From JAEUSG01 sp964590225 (GTDB lineage: Bacteria; Fibrobacterota; OXYB2-FULL-49-7; JAEUSG01): a DNA stretch of 8,878 nt. The position numbers were made by a program, and so were the translations under genes. The DNA lies in NCBI GenBank assembly GCA_964590225.1, contig CAZPWS010000080.1, forward strand, positions 1-8,878. Reading direction: 5' to 3'. Shown here piece after piece: positions 1 to 6,431 of this stretch. The notes beneath the pieces are model-generated. The model did not search any database, was not told the origin of the DNA, and saw nothing but the letters and a program-made list of their open reading frames with translations. Each line of letters begins with the position of its first letter. The first letter of the stretch is position 1.

Positions 1-287
1 TCATGTTCACCGGCAGCCGCTTCTGCCAAATTCTCTTCGGTAGTTCCAATTACGCCAGCCGGATAGGAGGCCTTAATCTCAACCATACCGCCCTCGAGAA
101 ACTTAAACATTCTTTTGGCATGCTCTTTTTCGTTATCCGCTGTTTCTAAAAAGATTGCAGCTATCTGTTCATAGCCCTCTTTCTTTGCTACACTTGCAAA
201 ATAGGTGTAGCGATTTCTTGCCTGTGATTCGCCTGCAAATGAAGTCAATAGATTAACTTCTGTTTTTGTTCCCTTGATACTTGCCAT
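1..287 (-). CDS. rbr: Rubrerythrin, N-terminal half (runs off left edge)
   Basis: Rubrerythrin is a cytoplasmic non-haem di-iron peroxidase that reduces hydrogen peroxide in anaerobes, taking electrons through its own C-terminal rubredoxin domain. Ninety-five codons are visible, starting MASIKGTKTEVNLL. The ferritin-like four-helix domain is in the same register as the Desulfovibrio vulgaris protein: Glu20 (GESQARNRY), Glu53 and His56 (DNEKEH), and Glu94 at the window edge (AAAGEH) are all at canonical iron-ligand positions. The missing part should hold Glu97, Glu127, Glu130, His131 and the two CxxC rubredoxin motifs, so whether this is full rubrerythrin or a rubredoxin-less form cannot be seen. 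The ATG is preceded by AAGGAG nine bases upstream, which supports the start. It lies 31 bp downstream of the ferritin-like gene and is probably co-transcribed with it and trxA. Confidence 0.95.
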   Translation of the reverse strand, partial: MASIKGTKTEVNLLTSFAGESQARNRYTYFASVAKKEGYEQIAAIFLETADNEKEHAKRMFKFLEGGMVEIKASYPAGVIGTTEENLAEAAAGEH

Positions 288-318
288 GCTTACGCTCTCC
301 TTGATATTTATTGTTAAA

Positions 319-807
319 CTAAATTATTGACAACTCTTTAGTAATCATTTCTACATGCTTGGCTTCCTCCTCTGCCAGCCGTTTGACCGCTCCTTTGCCC
401 ATGTTTTCTGGAATATGCTGCAAAATGGATTCATACAGTTTTACGGAGTCCTTTTCAAACTTAAGCGCCATAGATAAAATGTCTTTGACAGACTTAAGGC
501 TGTTGGCCATTTCGTCAAGATTAAAAGAGCGAAGAAAAACATGGGAGTCCGCAAGTGAGCGGAGGTAGTCCATCGCTTCGCTGTCATTTTGAACCGGAGA
601 AACAGAACGGTTGTTTGCACTTTCAGCTTCCTGAAGGGACTTGAACTGTTCTTCGTGCTTTACTTCCCATTCTGCAAGTCTCAACATAAGTGATTTAACG
701 CTATTGTTTTCTGTGACGCCGGCGAAATGGCGATAAAAGGCAAGGCCGTTCCGTTCAATCTGCAATCCCATCTCATACACTTCATGAAAATTGTAAATTA
801 GTGGCAT
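319..807 (-). CDS. Ferritin-like di-iron protein (rubrerythrin-related, no rubredoxin domain)
   Basis: This 162-aa protein is probably a cytoplasmic di-iron four-helix-bundle protein of the ferritin/rubrerythrin superfamily. Two half-bundles are visible, each with the expected ligand pattern: Glu18 (IERNGLAFY) with Glu48-x-x-His51 (EVKHEEQF), and Glu118 (FEKDSVKLYESI) with Glu148-x-x-His151 (EEAKHVEMI). That gives four Glu and two His, a complete di-iron site. A polar linker at about residues 61-80 separates the halves. No CxxC rubredoxin motif is present, so it would need an outside electron donor, and the thioredoxin next door is one candidate. An AAGGAT Shine-Dalgarno at 813-818 supports the ATG. 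It sits between trxA and rbr on the same strand. Exact substrate (peroxide reduction, iron handling or other) is not decidable from the sequence. The superfamily call is firm and the role is inferred. Confidence 0.85.
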   Translation of the reverse strand: MPLIYNFHEVYEMGLQIERNGLAFYRHFAGVTENNSVKSLMLRLAEWEVKHEEQFKSLQEAESANNRSVSPVQNDSEAMDYLRSLADSHVFLRSFNLDEMANSLKSVKDILSMALKFEKDSVKLYESILQHIPENMGKGAVKRLAEEEAKHVEMITKELSII

Positions 808-881
808 AATAAATCCTTGTCAGTTAAAGTGAACGAATACAATGTAAATAATAACATCTTTTTACGCCACTCTAATAAACA

Positions 882-1208
882 TTACAGGTTTTTATTTATT
901 GCTTCTGCGTAGGTTTCATACTGCTGAACCCCAACAAACTGATTAACAACAGCGCCATTTTTAAAAAGCATAACCGTAGGTATGGCAGATATTTGATACT
1001 TACCTGCTATTGCTGGCGATTCGTCTGTATTCAGTTTTACAATTTTAGCTTTACCGTTAAAAGCATCTCCTAAGCGGTCAATAGTAGGCAGAAGCATTCT
1101 GCAAGGGCCACACCATTCAGCCCAAAAGTCAACCAGAACGGGAATACTGCTGTCCAGAACATCTTTCTGGAATGTTGTTTCGTTTGAATAAATTACATTT
1201 GAACTCAT
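882..1208 (-). CDS. trxA: Thioredoxin
   Basis: This small cytoplasmic disulfide reductase keeps protein thiols reduced and donates electrons to reductases and peroxidases, itself recharged by thioredoxin reductase (not in the window). From the chosen ATG it is 108 aa, the normal family length. The active site WCGPC is at residues 32-36 after the VDFWAEW strand. The cis-proline Pro77 (ISAIPT) and the buried Asp27 (LVDFWA) are in place. A frame extension to a GTG at 1217 exists, but that GTG is part of the AAGGTGG Shine-Dalgarno (1214-1220), so the ATG at 1208 is the better start. It is the first gene of the minus-strand redox cluster and is divergent from gdhA. Sequence conservation makes the call secure. 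Confidence 0.96.
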   Translation of the reverse strand: MSSNVIYSNETTFQKDVLDSSIPVLVDFWAEWCGPCRMLLPTIDRLGDAFNGKAKIVKLNTDESPAIAGKYQISAIPTVMLFKNGAVVNQFVGVQQYETYAEAINKNL

Positions 1209-1213
1209 AATAA

Positions 1214-1220
1214 CCACCTT
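1214..1220 (-). promoter_or_regulatory. Ribosome binding site of trxA (decides the start)
   Basis: AAGGTGG read on the minus strand lies five bases before the ATG at 1208. The alternative in-frame GTG start at 1217 is inside this motif and would have no Shine-Dalgarno of its own, so the 108-aa form is preferred. Confidence 0.75.
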
Positions 1221-1233
1221 TCTTTTTTATAAT

Positions 1234-1264
1234 TTTATACTAATTAATCAAAAGGGGTGCCCAA
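1234..1264 (-). promoter_or_regulatory. Candidate promoter for the trxA cluster
   Basis: On the minus strand a TATAAA -10-like element (1239 down to 1234) lies about 25 bases ahead of the trxA ATG. A TTGGGC -35-like element (1264 to 1259) stands 19 bases upstream of it. The -10 is good but the -35 and spacing are poor, so this is tentative. No other promoter candidate stands out in this AT-rich leader. Confidence 0.3.
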
Positions 1265-1354
1265 AGCACATCTCTTGGTTTTATAGGTTGTTAGATAGAT
1301 AATCGGCAATATTTGCGTAAACATATTGTTAAGTTATGAACATAGTATTTACAA

Positions 1355-1376
1355 GCCTTAACGATGTGTCTAAGGC
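1355..1376. repeat. Inverted repeat GCCTTA / TAAGGC in the trxA-gdhA control region
   Basis: GCCTTA (1355-1360) and TAAGGC (1371-1376) are perfect 6-bp inverted arms separated by 10 bases, upstream of the candidate gdhA promoter. There is no following T-tract, so it does not look like a terminator. The arm centres are about 16 bp apart, so it could be a protein-binding site. It may also be chance. Confidence 0.35.
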
Positions 1377-1391
1377 GAATTGATTATTTGC

Positions 1392-1420
1392 TTGCATTGT
1401 ATATTGTATACAATTATCTT
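1392..1420 (+). promoter_or_regulatory. Candidate gdhA promoter
   Basis: TTGCAT (1392-1397) and TATCTT (1415-1420) are separated by exactly 17 bases, placing transcription start near 1427 and giving a leader of about 32 bases. The match to sigma-70 consensus is partial (3/6 and 4/6). The 12-bp palindrome 1403-1414 occupies the spacer, as expected of a repressor-controlled promoter. Confidence 0.4.
1403..1414. promoter_or_regulatory. Perfect 12-bp palindrome, likely operator upstream of gdhA
   Basis: ATTGTATACAAT is its own reverse complement. Its left half ATTGTAT is also repeated directly just before it (1396-1402). It lies between the candidate -35 and -10 boxes of gdhA. Palindromes with a TGTATACA core are known as binding sites of GntR-type and some other helix-turn-helix repressors. 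Which regulator binds here cannot be read from the sequence. Confidence 0.5.
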
Positions 1421-1458
1421 CTCGTTTGTGAATTTTTAACATAAATCTGGAGGCCTCT

Positions 1459-2718
1459 ATGTCACACGACAGTCTCTTTGGAATGGTTACTAAGAGATAT
1501 GAAAAGGCGGCGTCTGTAATGAATCTCGATCCTGAGATTCGTAAAATCCTTGCACATCCTATGAATGAAGTTGTCGTAAACTTTCCGGTAGTAATGGATG
1601 ATGGCCATGTTAAGGTTTTTACCGGATACCGTGTTCAGCATAATAATGTTCTTGGACCATTTAAAGGTGGTTTACGATACCATCCCCAGGTTAATATTGA
1701 TGAAGTGCGAGCACTTGCCGCATGGATGACATGGAAGTGCGCAATAGTAGATATCCCTTATGGCGGCGCAAAGGGAGGGGTGCAGCTTGATCCCAAGCTA
1801 TACTCGCAAAAAGAAATTGAACATATAACCCGCCGTTTTACCTATGCTCTTGGCGATACTATTGGTCCCGATTACGATATACCAGCGCCGGATGTTAACA
1901 CCAACCCGCAAATAATGGCATGGATTCTCGATACCTATTTATCAACAGTTCATCCCCAAGAGCGACTCCGCTCAATTCATGTGGTTACGGGTAAACCAAT
2001 CGAGGCGGGTGGCAGCCTTGGCCGCAACAAAGCAACAGGCCAGGGGGTTTATTATACTATTGAAAGATGGGCGGAGAAAAAAGGTTTCAATCTTAAAAAT
2101 TCCACTTTTACCATACAGGGTTTCGGAAATGTAGGGTCGTGGTCGGCAAAAATTCTTTGTAAATCTGGCGCCAAACTTGTTGCGGTTCAGGATTATGCCG
2201 CTTCAATCAGCAATAAAGGTGGCATAGATCCGGAAGACCTGCAAGCCTTTGTAGAGTCCAATGGAAGCGTTAAGGGCTACAAGAGGGCAACCGAGGTTTC
2301 GACGGAAGCATTTTTGTCAACAGAAGCCGATATTTTTATTCCTGCCGCGCTCGAAAACCAGATAACGAAAGAAACAGCCTCACTTCTAAAAGTAAAGTTG
2401 GTTGCCGAAGGAGCAAACGGTCCAACAGATATCGAAGGAGATGAAGTTCTTTTTAGCAAGGGAATAGAACTAATCCCTGATGTCCTTTGCAATGCCGGTG
2501 GAGTATGCGTTAGTTATTACGAGTGGCTGCAAAATAAACGGTCAGAATTCTGGGATCTCAACGATGTTGATAGTAAGCTTAAGAGAAGAATGGTCGAAGC
2601 ATACGACAGAGTTGAAGAAATAGCTAACAAATTCAAAACCGACACAAGAACAGCTTCCTATATTGTTGCTCTACAAAAGCTTGAATTTGTGTATAAAAAG
2701 AGGGGGATTTTCCCTTAA
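1459..2718 (+). CDS. gdhA: Glutamate dehydrogenase (Glu/Leu/Phe/Val dehydrogenase family)
   Basis: This cytoplasmic enzyme interconverts glutamate with 2-oxoglutarate plus ammonium using NAD(P), linking amino-acid catabolism or ammonium assimilation to central carbon. The 419-aa length is typical of the hexameric bacterial family. The substrate domain shows PFKGGLR (residues 67-73, with Lys69), Lys93 (TWKCA), the catalytic lysine in GGAKGG (Lys105) and Asp145 in PAPDVNT. The Rossmann domain shows GFGNVG (221-226), and an acidic Asp245 closes the next strand (VAVQD), which favours NAD over NADP. NAGGV (345-349) and Ser353 are also present. TGGAGG (1448-1453) lies five bases before the ATG. It is divergent from trxA and monocistronic, ending 5 bp from the convergent nuclease gene. 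A leucine or phenylalanine dehydrogenase is less likely, since those are shorter and lack this overall match. Confidence 0.92.
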   Translation: MSHDSLFGMVTKRYEKAASVMNLDPEIRKILAHPMNEVVVNFPVVMDDGHVKVFTGYRVQHNNVLGPFKGGLRYHPQVNIDEVRALAAWMTWKCAIVDIPYGGAKGGVQLDPKLYSQKEIEHITRRFTYALGDTIGPDYDIPAPDVNTNPQIMAWILDTYLSTVHPQERLRSIHVVTGKPIEAGGSLGRNKATGQGVYYTIERWAEKKGFNLKNSTFTIQGFGNVGSWSAKILCKSGAKLVAVQDYAASISNKGGIDPEDLQAFVESNGSVKGYKRATEVSTEAFLSTEADIFIPAALENQITKETASLLKVKLVAEGANGPTDIEGDEVLFSKGIELIPDVLCNAGGVCVSYYEWLQNKRSEFWDLNDVDSKLKRRMVEAYDRVEEIANKFKTDTRTASYIVALQKLEFVYKKRGIFP

Positions 2719-2723
2719 GCCAA

Positions 2724-3659
2724 TTAGTTGTTGCAAGCAGGGGACGGGTTTGCGCATTCCCTGCACAGCTTCTGAAAACGGCAAAGCAGACAGGTAGATG
2801 TTGATTTTGCTTTTGATATTTCGCAAAGGGCAGTTTCTTTGGTTAGTTGTTTCTCGAATGCTTGCATTTCAACGCTTGTGGCCATTATAAATTCTTCCGC
2901 ATTGTTTATCAGTTCGCCGGTAACAGGAACTGGTTTCACAAAATTATCCTTTAGATATACTATCTCGGCCTCAATTGCGTTAACAGGATAATGAAATTTT
3001 TTGGCTGCGTAAAGGGCGTAATAAATCATCTGCAAGTCATTGTTGTCGTTCTGCTTGCCTGTTTTCCAGTCGAGTAGTTTAATTGAATGCTTTGTTTTTA
3101 TTGCTACATCTGGCCTTGCATAAATCTTAAGGTTGTCAATTACAAAGTAATCGAGTCTTTCTGGTTTTATAATACCGTTCATTCCCTGGTTGGTAACAAG
3201 TTTATAAAAATCGGAATAAAAAAAATTTATTAAACAGTTGCGCACATTGTCATGAATTTCCTTCCATTCGGAATCTGGAATAGTAATGGAAGAATCATGT
3301 TCGACGAGTCCAATATACCTCTTTGGAACAAGCCGGTACTTTTGGTTCATGGATTCTCTGTATTGTTCACGCATTCTGGTGTCTGCTATCTGCAATACGC
3401 CATCCCTGTCAATTGTTTTTCCCTGTTTGTATGCGTCTATCCACTCTTCGATAACCGAATGTATCAGGTCACCGCTCCACGCATAACGATTCCGCGTGTT
3501 TTTTAGCACATAAGCTTCCCGCTCAAGTTTGGTCGCGATTTTTCCGTTCCATCCATTTCTTGAAACGACCTTATCAAAAAAATATTCTGTATTACAGCGG
3601 TTAAAAATATCGTACTTTGAGTTTGACCAAGACGGCAAATCTTTTTCGTTTTCCTTCAT
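2724..3659 (-). CDS. Stand-alone PD-(D/E)XK nuclease, RecB/Cas4-like with Fe-S cysteines
   Basis: This is a predicted DNA nuclease of the PDDEXK_1/RecB-nuclease family (311 aa), which normally acts on DNA ends in repair, recombination or CRISPR adaptation. N-terminal S-x2-KY-x2-F-x2-C gives Cys22. The HxxxE helix has His67 and Glu71 (SGDLIHSVIEEW). The catalytic core is Asp184 (ARPDV) followed by Asp197-x-Lys199 (LLDWKTGK), then a QxxxY motif (Gln210, Tyr214). The C-terminus has Cys290-x2-Cys293-x5-Cys299, which with Cys22 is the 4Fe-4S arrangement of Cas4 and AddB. All catalytic residues are present, so it should be active. No helicase, cas1/cas2 or array is nearby, and it is longer than typical Cas4 (about 200 aa). 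No Shine-Dalgarno is visible before the ATG. It converges on gdhA. The fold is certain and the biological role unknown. Confidence 0.85.
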   Translation of the reverse strand: MKENEKDLPSWSNSKYDIFNRCNTEYFFDKVVSRNGWNGKIATKLEREAYVLKNTRNRYAWSGDLIHSVIEEWIDAYKQGKTIDRDGVLQIADTRMREQYRESMNQKYRLVPKRYIGLVEHDSSITIPDSEWKEIHDNVRNCLINFFYSDFYKLVTNQGMNGIIKPERLDYFVIDNLKIYARPDVAIKTKHSIKLLDWKTGKQNDNNDLQMIYYALYAAKKFHYPVNAIEAEIVYLKDNFVKPVPVTGELINNAEEFIMATSVEMQAFEKQLTKETALCEISKAKSTSTCLLCRFQKLCRECANPSPACNN

Positions 3660-3709
3660 ATTATCAAATAAGTTAAATAACGCGGTACATACAAGATTCG
3701 AATATCTGC

Positions 3710-3738
3710 TTGCCTTAAAGTTACTGTGAGTGTATAAT
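3710..3738 (+). promoter_or_regulatory. Promoter of the C25 peptidase gene
   Basis: TTGCCT (3710-3715) and a perfect TATAAT (3733-3738) are separated by 17 bases, the best sigma-70-like promoter in the window. Transcription would start near 3745 and leave a leader of about 50 bases before the ATG at 3795. An 8-bp palindrome ATTCGAAT (3696-3703) sits just upstream of the -35 box. Confidence 0.65.
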
Positions 3739-3783
3739 TAATGATATAGAAAATATCTTCTGCGCACGCATATCGTAATAGAT

Positions 3784-3792
3784 AGGGGGGAG
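3784..3792 (+). promoter_or_regulatory. Unusual poly-G ribosome binding site of the C25 peptidase gene
   Basis: The only Shine-Dalgarno-like sequence before the ATG at 3795 is a run of six G (3785-3790) followed by AG. An in-frame TAG at 3783-3785 rules out a longer N-terminus, so this run decides the start. Homopolymer G in an RBS could alter translation if its length slips. Confidence 0.6.
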
Positions 3793-3794
3793 CA

Positions 3795-6353
3795 ATGGGT
3801 GTATTTATCGTCCTTTTTACAAATTTTATTTTACTGGCGGCAAATCAACCTCCTATTGCACAAAGTTCATCTATGACAACTTTTGATGGTGTATTCCGAC
3901 AACAGTTGAACTTTAGTGCAACTGATGATGGCCCTATTTATCAAATTTCTAAAAAATTCACCAAACTTCCTACTATGGGGCATCTTGAGTATCTTAATAA
4001 TGCTACTGGAAAATATGTGCAGATTGTAAAAGATTCGCTGTACGGATACTCTGTTAGTTATTATTACACTGCTAATGTGGGCCACATAGGTTACGATACA
4101 ATACTGTGGCAGGCTAAGGATACTGGAAGTTTCTCAAACGAAGCCGCTATGGTTATAGCGAAAACAGAGAATTTCCCCCCCGTCATACGGGATACGGCTG
4201 TAACCGTATCGGAGAAAACATCGGCAAGATACTTACGATTCCCTTTTTCAGATCTCAACGGGGTAACATGGAATTATATTATCCCAACCCGATTACCCTC
4301 TCTTGGCACATTGACAACCAGCACCTTATTTGGTGGCGTAACCATCGGCGAGATGTATCGCCAAAGTTATCTATATTTTTCCTGTCCCGCGGGAAACTAT
4401 GGTATCGACACGGTGAAATGGGTTGTTTTTGACGGCAAATATTATTCAGATACGGCATTGTTTGTAATTACAATACGACAAAATAATCCTCCAGTAGCTC
4501 ATCAAATGACAGTATCAGTTTTACAAGACAGCGCAGTTTCCTTCTCCGCATGGTTTAGGGATGCCGATTCTATTGACCAAATTTGTTCTACTAAAGTCGA
4601 GGTACCACCTGTACATGGAAGCATCTCATCCATTTGGGGACTTACTGTTGGAGTTGCCTCGCAAATAAGGGCGCCAGGTTTCAGGTATATTCCAGCAAGA
4701 GGGTTCACAGGAAGAGATTCGTTTTCATGGCGAGTGTTTGATGGTGTTGCTTATTCTGCAGTAACCTCATGCGAACTAGTTGTTCGTCCTTCCGGTTCTT
4801 TGGGAACGATGGTTCTTATAGTTGTGCACGACTCCCTTCTTGAATACATATCTGAAGAGGTTAGTCGAATGCGGCAGGACATTATTGACGAAGGATATTT
4901 GTCAAAAATTGTCTCGTGTCGTTCTAATCCAATCAAATCAGTTTGGGATACACTAAACGAACAGTACAGGGATGTTTCTGTGATAATGTCGGGTGCCGTT
5001 CTTATAGGTCGTTTTGGTTATCCTTCTGCCGAGGGTATGGGGGATCGTCCATTTTGGAATATGGGTGGGTGGTTAACTGGTTACGCGGATAAAGAAGATC
5101 TTAGCATGAGACATATATGGGTCAGCCGTATATATCCTAAATCGTATTCTGGCGCCGAAACATTTGGTAGCCAAGCATTGCTTGTTAAAAGGGCTCTTGA
5201 TTGTAATCACGACTACAGAAAGGGAATTCGTAGATTAACGCACAATGCTAATTATTACTGTATTCCAGAATATCTTAATCTTGCAAGTAATCGTGTGAGC
5301 CGCTTGGCCCTTTATTGGTCCAAGGCTTGCACCGCATCTTCACTCCATAATACTTTCCCTACGGGTTCCGATTTATTTGAGCAGACATCACATGGAAATG
5401 CTTCAGTTTTTGGAGGCGGAGCAGGTTCTCACATCGATAATAATGTCATCCACACAATGAATATGCAGTCACGGTTTATTATCAATCAATCATGTATTGC
5501 CGGCGTTCTTGGTGGGCCAGTATGTCAACAGATTTTGTCTCGCAACAGTGCAGTTGTTCTTGCTATCGGTTCAACGGTCACAATGCACATTAACGATTAT
5601 TCCCTTATTAACTGGATGGTTCCGTCAGTTTGGGAAACTTCAAACAGAGCCCGTGTAATTTATCTCTTGCGTGATGGTGAAAATTGGGGCAGCGCATGGT
5701 TGTCTTCAGGAATGGTTATTGACCACTCTGTGTTTTATGGTGATATGTCCCTAAGATCAATGATGGCTCCTGCAAATAAGATACCTTTTGTTAGCAATGT
5801 GAGTGTGGCATCAGTAGAGAGCGGCTTGTATGAGTTTACTGTTTATGCTGATGATATGGATGGGAGTATTGCTAATGTGGAATGGTGGTTTAGGGCATAC
5901 AACAAAGGAATGAATTCTCCTGACACAATTACTGATGGGCCTACTCTGAGAGTTCCAGCAACTTGGTTGCGCGATACTCTCCGTGTTGAAGTGATTGACA
6001 ATTTCCGAGCCAGGGCAACCTATAACGCTGTTGGTCTATTGCCTACAGAAAGAGAAGCTGATTTATTGAATAAGCTACCAATGTTACACCTTGATGTAAG
6101 TCCTAATCCTTTCAAAATAGGCACCTCGATCTCCTTTACAATGATATCTGAAGGTGTAGCTGAAATAAAAGTGTACGATATTTCTGGCAGGCTGGTGATG
6201 TGTCTGCTTAGGGGCAAGAAGGCCGCTGGAGAACATTTGGTAAGATGGAACGGAAAAGATGGGCAAAACAGACCTGTTGCCGCCGGAATATACGCTTTAC
6301 TTGCAGTAATCAATGGTTCGATTATGTGTAAAAAGATATTGTTGAGTGAATAA
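3795..6353 (+). CDS. Secreted gingipain-like (C25) cysteine peptidase with Ig-like repeats and C-terminal sorting-like tail
   Basis: Predicted exported or surface cysteine endopeptidase, 852 aa. Residues 1-16 form a hydrophobic, uncharged signal-like segment ending LLAA. Three Ig/cadherin-like repeats follow, each opening N-x-PP (residues 17, 126, 230) and each carrying a G-x-D-[TS]-[IVF]-x-W strand. Residues about 335-660 resemble the caspase-like fold of peptidase family C25: an SNPIKSVWDTL helix, a VLIGRFGYP strand, IWVSRI, a KRALDCNHDYRKG stretch, catalytic His533 in SHG, catalytic Cys567 in NQSC-x2-G, and a terminal YGDMSLR resembling the GDPTLR signature. The dyad spacing of 34 is close to the 33 of RgpB (His211/Cys244). 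An Ig-like domain (about 664-745) and a tail (about 763-852) with SPNPF, VYDISGRLV, AGEHLVRWNG and GIYALL follow. The tail matches FlgD-Ig/type IX sorting domains. Substrate is unknown. The fold and dyad are fairly sure, the secretion route less so. Confidence 0.78.
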   Translation: MGVFIVLFTNFILLAANQPPIAQSSSMTTFDGVFRQQLNFSATDDGPIYQISKKFTKLPTMGHLEYLNNATGKYVQIVKDSLYGYSVSYYYTANVGHIGYDTILWQAKDTGSFSNEAAMVIAKTENFPPVIRDTAVTVSEKTSARYLRFPFSDLNGVTWNYIIPTRLPSLGTLTTSTLFGGVTIGEMYRQSYLYFSCPAGNYGIDTVKWVVFDGKYYSDTALFVITIRQNNPPVAHQMTVSVLQDSAVSFSAWFRDADSIDQICSTKVEVPPVHGSISSIWGLTVGVASQIRAPGFRYIPARGFTGRDSFSWRVFDGVAYSAVTSCELVVRPSGSLGTMVLIVVHDSLLEYISEEVSRMRQDIIDEGYLSKIVSCRSNPIKSVWDTLNEQYRDVSVIMSGAVLIGRFGYPSAEGMGDRPFWNMGGWLTGYADKEDLSMRHIWVSRIYPKSYSGAETFGSQALLVKRALDCNHDYRKGIRRLTHNANYYCIPEYLNLASNRVSRLALYWSKACTASSLHNTFPTGSDLFEQTSHGNASVFGGGAGSHIDNNVIHTMNMQSRFIINQSCIAGVLGGPVCQQILSRNSAVVLAIGSTVTMHINDYSLINWMVPSVWETSNRARVIYLLRDGENWGSAWLSSGMVIDHSVFYGDMSLRSMMAPANKIPFVSNVSVASVESGLYEFTVYADDMDGSIANVEWWFRAYNKGMNSPDTITDGPTLRVPATWLRDTLRVEVIDNFRARATYNAVGLLPTEREADLLNKLPMLHLDVSPNPFKIGTSISFTMISEGVAEIKVYDISGRLVMCLLRGKKAAGEHLVRWNGKDGQNRPVAAGIYALLAVINGSIMCKKILLSE

Positions 6354-6371
6354 ATAGCATGATTTTATAGA

Positions 6372-6407
6372 TTTTTCCGTGTTTTTAGCTGTTTTTCCGT
6401 GTTTTTA
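6372..6407 (+). repeat. Tandem 16-bp direct repeat between the two secreted-protein genes
   Basis: TTTTTCCGTGTTTTTA occurs exactly at 6372-6387 and again at 6392-6407, a 20-bp period with a 4-base linker (GCTG). It lies just after the C25 gene stop. No stem precedes the T-tracts, so it is not a standard terminator. A complementary ACGGAAA occurs at 6469-6475. Function is unknown. Confidence 0.7.
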
Positions 6408-6431
6408 TACTATTAAATCCGCGATTTCGTA

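Noticed and set aside
1209..1217. Longer thioredoxin start at a GTG (three extra residues)
   Set aside because: The GTG overlaps the AAGGTGG Shine-Dalgarno. The ATG at 1208 has proper spacing and gives the usual 108-aa length.
2702..2716. Possible bidirectional terminator at the gdhA/nuclease convergence (GGGATTTTCCC)
   Set aside because: The stem is only about four base pairs with a three-base loop and there is no T-tract on either side. Most of it is also coding.
3252..3506. Plus-strand open frames opposite the nuclease gene
   Set aside because: They are antisense to conserved nuclease residues and show no family resemblance.
3660..3665. GATAAT next to the nuclease ATG as a -10 box for a leaderless transcript
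   Set aside because: It abuts the ATG with no room for a transcription start, and no suitable -35 lies 17 bases upstream. It is more likely just AT-rich leader.
6020..6313. Minus-strand open frame of 97 codons inside the C25 gene tail
   Set aside because: It lies fully antisense to the conserved sorting-like tail, has no RBS support and no recognisable protein features.
6372..6407. CRISPR-like repeat unit
   Set aside because: There are only two copies with a 4-base linker, so there is no spacer structure. No Cas1/Cas2 is nearby, despite the Cas4-like nuclease.
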